A stretch of DNA of 64,000 nucleotides, from positions 1-64,000 of the forward strand of contig JABABK010000007.1 of assembly GCA_014238285.1 (NCBI GenBank). Direction: 5' to 3'. Positions 62,093-64,000 of this stretch are shown piece after piece. The notes under the pieces were generated by a model that was given only the letters and a program-made list of their open reading frames with translations, did not search any database and was not told the DNA's origin. The first letter of the stretch is position 1. Every line of letters starts with the position of its first letter. A program made the translations under genes and the position numbers. The DNA is from Hellea sp. Its GTDB lineage: Bacteria > Pseudomonadota > Alphaproteobacteria > Caulobacterales > Maricaulaceae.

Positions 62093-62923
62093 TTAAGACA
62101 ACACGTTTTCTAAAAGAGGCCGAGGATCTAAATCTGCTCTCGGGTTTTCACCAAAAAACAACCGAAAGGATGGCTTAGCCTGAGCAATTAACATGTCCAG
62201 CCCGCCAATATAAGACAAGTTGTTGTTCTTTGCTTGTTTCAGCAATCCCGTCATTAAAGGCGTGTAAACCAGATCATAAATAAAAGCGCTAGGGTTCGCC
62301 GTTTTTAAATCGATATCCAAATCCGGCATGCCCTTCATTCCTGCAGAACTAGCATTTATAATTAAACCTGCAGACGGCAGAGATATTTGTCGATGCCTCC
62401 AAGCAACGCTATATATGCTCGGCAGGTTAAACTCTTTGACTAACTTTTCAGCCTTTTCATCTGTTCGGCCACAAATTCTAATCTCGGCGCAATTTAAGTT
62501 AAGTAGAGCGCCTATGACTGCTCGCGCCGCGCCGCCTGTTCCAATGATTAAAGCCGGCATATTCATTAAACGAGCCGGACTAATATTGTCGAGTAAAGGC
62601 GCGGCAAAGCCTTCCATATCTGTATTATGTGCATAAAGGCGGCCGTCTTTTTTAAACAAGCAGTTTGCGGCACCTAATTTTTCAGCCTCCGGCGTAATAA
62701 TATCCGCTGACTTAAAAGCATACTCCTTAAGGGGAACTGTAACATTTACCCCCGTAATGGTGGTTTTTTTTAAAGACTTAAACGCACGGTCAGCTTCATC
62801 TGGCCTAACCGCGAAATGAACATATGCCCCTGGAATTTTCATCTCTCTGAGCCAAAAATTATGCAATAGAGGCGATAAGGAATGGTGTATCGGCCATCCA
62901 CAAACTCCAGCTAATTTCGGTAT
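62093..62923 (-). CDS. aroE: Shikimate dehydrogenase, with no standard start codon
   Basis: This enzyme reduces 3-dehydroshikimate with NADPH. About 276 residues are readable. The shikimate-binding serines lie in AGVCGWPIHHSLSPLLHN, the catalytic lysine in VNVTVPLKE (about residue 66), and the NADPH loop is GTGGAARAV. The reading frame extends upstream without a stop to the TGA of maf in the same frame, and between that TGA and AGVCGWP the codons are CCC-ATA-CCG-AAA-TTA: no ATG, GTG or TTG. The only downstream candidate, TTG at 62866, would lose the shikimate-binding serines. I annotate ATA at 62923 provisionally; an ATG one frame off overlaps the maf stop, and deletion of one C from CCC would restore it. 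Confidence 0.85.
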   Translation of the reverse strand: MPKLAGVCGWPIHHSLSPLLHNFWLREMKIPGAYVHFAVRPDEADRAFKSLKKTTITGVNVTVPLKEYAFKSADIITPEAEKLGAANCLFKKDGRLYAHNTDMEGFAAPLLDNISPARLMNMPALIIGTGGAARAVIGALLNLNCAEIRICGRTDEKAEKLVKEFNLPSIYSVAWRHRQISLPSAGLIINASSAGMKGMPDLDIDLKTANPSAFIYDLVYTPLMTGLLKQAKNNNLSYIGGLDMLIAQAKPSFRLFFGENPRADLDPRPLLENVLS

Positions 62924-62926
62924 GGG

Positions 62927-63520
62927 TCATGATAAAACAGCGCCTCGCTCCCGAAGATAATCCAAGACCGGAAGCAATGACAATCCTAATATAGAGAAAA
63001 AATCACCTTTTACATGGGAGAATAATTGAGACCCACGGCCTTCAAACTTATAAGCCCCGACGCTTTTTAATAGAGCTTCGCCCTCTAGTTTTAGGTAATT
63101 ATCGAGAAAATCTTCACTGAAATCACGCATGGTCAACTCAGTTTTTGCCAAGTGCCGCCAAACCGGGTTTCCATTTTCACAAATAACCACGGCCCCGATT
63201 AGATAATGAGTTTTACCTCTCATAAGCAGAAGCCTCTCACGAGCTTCATTCATACAGGCTGGCTTATCAAAGGCTTTACCGTCCATTTCCATTATTTGGT
63301 CCGCCCCTATAACAAGACCCGTTTCGTATTGACTTACTTTTTTAGCTTTAGCTTCGGCAAGCGCATCGGCAATATCCCTAACCGAATAATCTTCGGCTAG
63401 CATTGAAGCTTTTATACTGGTTTCATCAACAGGTTTAACGATCACGTCAAAATCAATACCAGTGTCTTTTAAAATTTGTCGTCTTATTTCACTACCAGAA
63501 GCTAGAATTATACGCATCAT
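62927..63520 (-). CDS. maf: Maf family nucleotide pyrophosphatase
   Basis: A 197-residue Maf/Ham1-type enzyme that hydrolyses non-canonical nucleoside triphosphates. IILASGSEIRRQILKDTG (about residues 3-20) is the Maf signature, with VIGADQIMEMDGKAFDKP (about 70-87) and LEGEALLKSVGAYKFEGRGS (about 145-165). ATG at 63520 overlaps the stop of ppsR (TGATG); a TTG at 63523 is an alternative. Its own TGA stop lies in frame with downstream aroE. Confidence 0.93.
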   Translation of the reverse strand: MMRIILASGSEIRRQILKDTGIDFDVIVKPVDETSIKASMLAEDYSVRDIADALAEAKAKKVSQYETGLVIGADQIMEMDGKAFDKPACMNEARERLLLMRGKTHYLIGAVVICENGNPVWRHLAKTELTMRDFSEDFLDNYLKLEGEALLKSVGAYKFEGRGSQLFSHVKGDFFSILGLSLLPVLDYLRERGAVLS

Positions 63521-64000
63521 CAAACTCTATTTGATCGAGTTTTGTGGTATAAAGTTATAATCTTTGCCGCTGTTTCTTCAATAGAGCGGCGCGTAACATC
63601 GACAACAGGGTATCCTTTTTTCAAGAACATTCTCTTAGCTTGCCGCATTTCATCCCGCACCTGGTCTATATTCGTATAATTTGTCGCTTTGTTTTCGTTA
63701 AGTCCAACTAATCTTTGAGTTCTGATTTGCGCAATTCGGTCAGGTGTGGCGACTAAGCCAACAATAAAAGGTTTTTTAAAAGTCTCTAATATACTCGGTA
63801 ACGGCGCTGTTGGCACTAAGGGTATGTTTCCTGTTTTATAGCCTCTATTAGCGAGGTAAATACTCGTCGGCGTTTTAGATGTTCTGCTGATTCCTAAAAG
63901 AACAATATCCGCTTTTTTTAGTCCTGGAACATTTTGCCCATCATCATGAGCCATGGCAAAATCAAGCGCCGCAATCCGGTCATAATATTCACTATCAAGC
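63520..64000 (-). CDS. ppsR: Pyruvate, water dikinase regulatory protein (DUF299 kinase/pyrophosphorylase), C-terminal part
   Basis: The bifunctional kinase/phosphotransferase regulates PEP synthetase or pyruvate phosphate dikinase. From the right edge the frame reads LDSEYYDRIAALDFAMAHDD, then LKKADIVLLGISRTSKTPTSIYLANRGYK (in part; P-loop-like GISRTSKTP), NIPLVP and a C-terminus with VDVTRRSIEETAAKII. The 5' part is outside the window, so ATG at 63954 is only an internal methionine. Next gene beyond the edge is expected to be hemE from the conserved order. Confidence 0.92.
   Translation of the reverse strand, partial: LDSEYYDRIAALDFAMAHDDGQNVPGLKKADIVLLGISRTSKTPTSIYLANRGYKTGNIPLVPTAPLPSILETFKKPFIVGLVATPDRIAQIRTQRLVGLNENKATNYTNIDQVRDEMRQAKRMFLKKGYPVVDVTRRSIEETAAKIITLYHKTRSNRV

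Noticed and set aside
62927-62929. Selenocysteine or a purposeful Maf-AroE fusion through UGA
   Set aside because: Neither family has a Cys or Sec at this place and no SECIS-like stem was evident; a start-codon or one-base error is simpler. Readthrough stays only as an alternative within the aroE finding.
1-64000. tRNA, rRNA, CRISPR arrays and insertion sequences
   Set aside because: Intergenic gaps are mostly under 150 bases; none shows a cloverleaf, regularly spaced repeats or a transposase frame with terminal repeats.

Overview
The window is a gene-dense stretch of an alphaproteobacterial chromosome, with genes on both strands, no intergenic gap above about 220 bases, and no rRNA, tRNA, CRISPR array or insertion sequence that I could recognise. 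Protein families and gene order (a CC0125/CC1285-type lipoprotein, a TorF-type porin, an orphan Flp pilin, a CenR-like response regulator, and the order Smr-EamA-mltA-Tim44-secB-dnaQ-coaE-aroE-maf-ppsR) suggest a Caulobacterales/Maricaulales/Hyphomonadaceae-like organism of moderate GC content. The right end (hslU through ppsR) resembles the cluster that precedes hemE beside the chromosomal origin in many alphaproteobacteria, and rpsT on the left is often next to dnaA. The window is therefore probably origin-proximal; this is inferred from synteny.

Layout. 1-1768: a rearranged locus. The N-terminus of an Old Yellow Enzyme (OYE) reads leftward out of the window, and an acyltransferase N-terminus is fused in frame to the missing OYE C-terminus. 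1791-7375: SMP-30-like protein, DUF952, pyrD, ftsK with an overlapping 32-residue membrane peptide, and a GNAT acetyltransferase. 7397-9040 (minus): rpsT, enoyl-CoA hydratase, DUF6481. 9132-12105: a FecA-like TonB receptor with two Fur-like boxes, and a rhomboid protease. 12107-15268: a TetR regulator divergent from an FAD monooxygenase-like/DUF2855 pair, with two palindromic operators in the promoter. 15332-21209 (minus): macro-domain protein, SDR, lipoprotein, CorC-type protein, aroB, aroK. 21325-25826: a small membrane protein, a 539-residue periplasmic protein, xerD, a protein with a TonB-box-like N-terminus (minus), accA. 25823-29396 (minus): porin and secA.

29539-36497: parvulin-type foldase, argJ, mutT, orphan Flp pilin, a NDUFAF5-like methyltransferase (minus), comF, grxC, nitrilase-family amidase, DUF1178, BON lipoprotein. 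36494-39082 (minus): PhyH-like oxygenase, ArsC-like protein, lysophospholipase-like hydrolase, two YbjQ-type proteins. 39178-46258: gshB, DUF547, a GT-C/GT2 glycosyltransferase pair, hslU without hslV, a metallophosphoesterase. 46275-55411: a diaminopropionate ammonia-lyase-like enzyme, an acyltransferase, a YkuD protein, a CenR-like regulator, lysoplasmalogenase, xth, lolA, a MarR regulator, adenosine kinase and an ATP-grasp protein. 55408-64000 is the housekeeping cluster nth, FMN reductase, Smr, EamA, mltA, Tim44, secB, dnaQ, coaE, aroE, maf, ppsR.

Most genes are housekeeping: shikimate synthesis (aroK, aroB, aroE), envelope export (secA, secB, lolA, parvulin), glutathione and redox functions, cell division and recombination (ftsK, xerD). 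The points most worth a second look are the split OYE/acyltransferase locus, an aroE with no standard start codon that lies in frame behind the maf stop codon, the recurrent exact four-base overlap of convergent stop codons, the double TetR operator, and three aligned Fur-like boxes. I did not find a clearly new multi-gene defence or mobile system.
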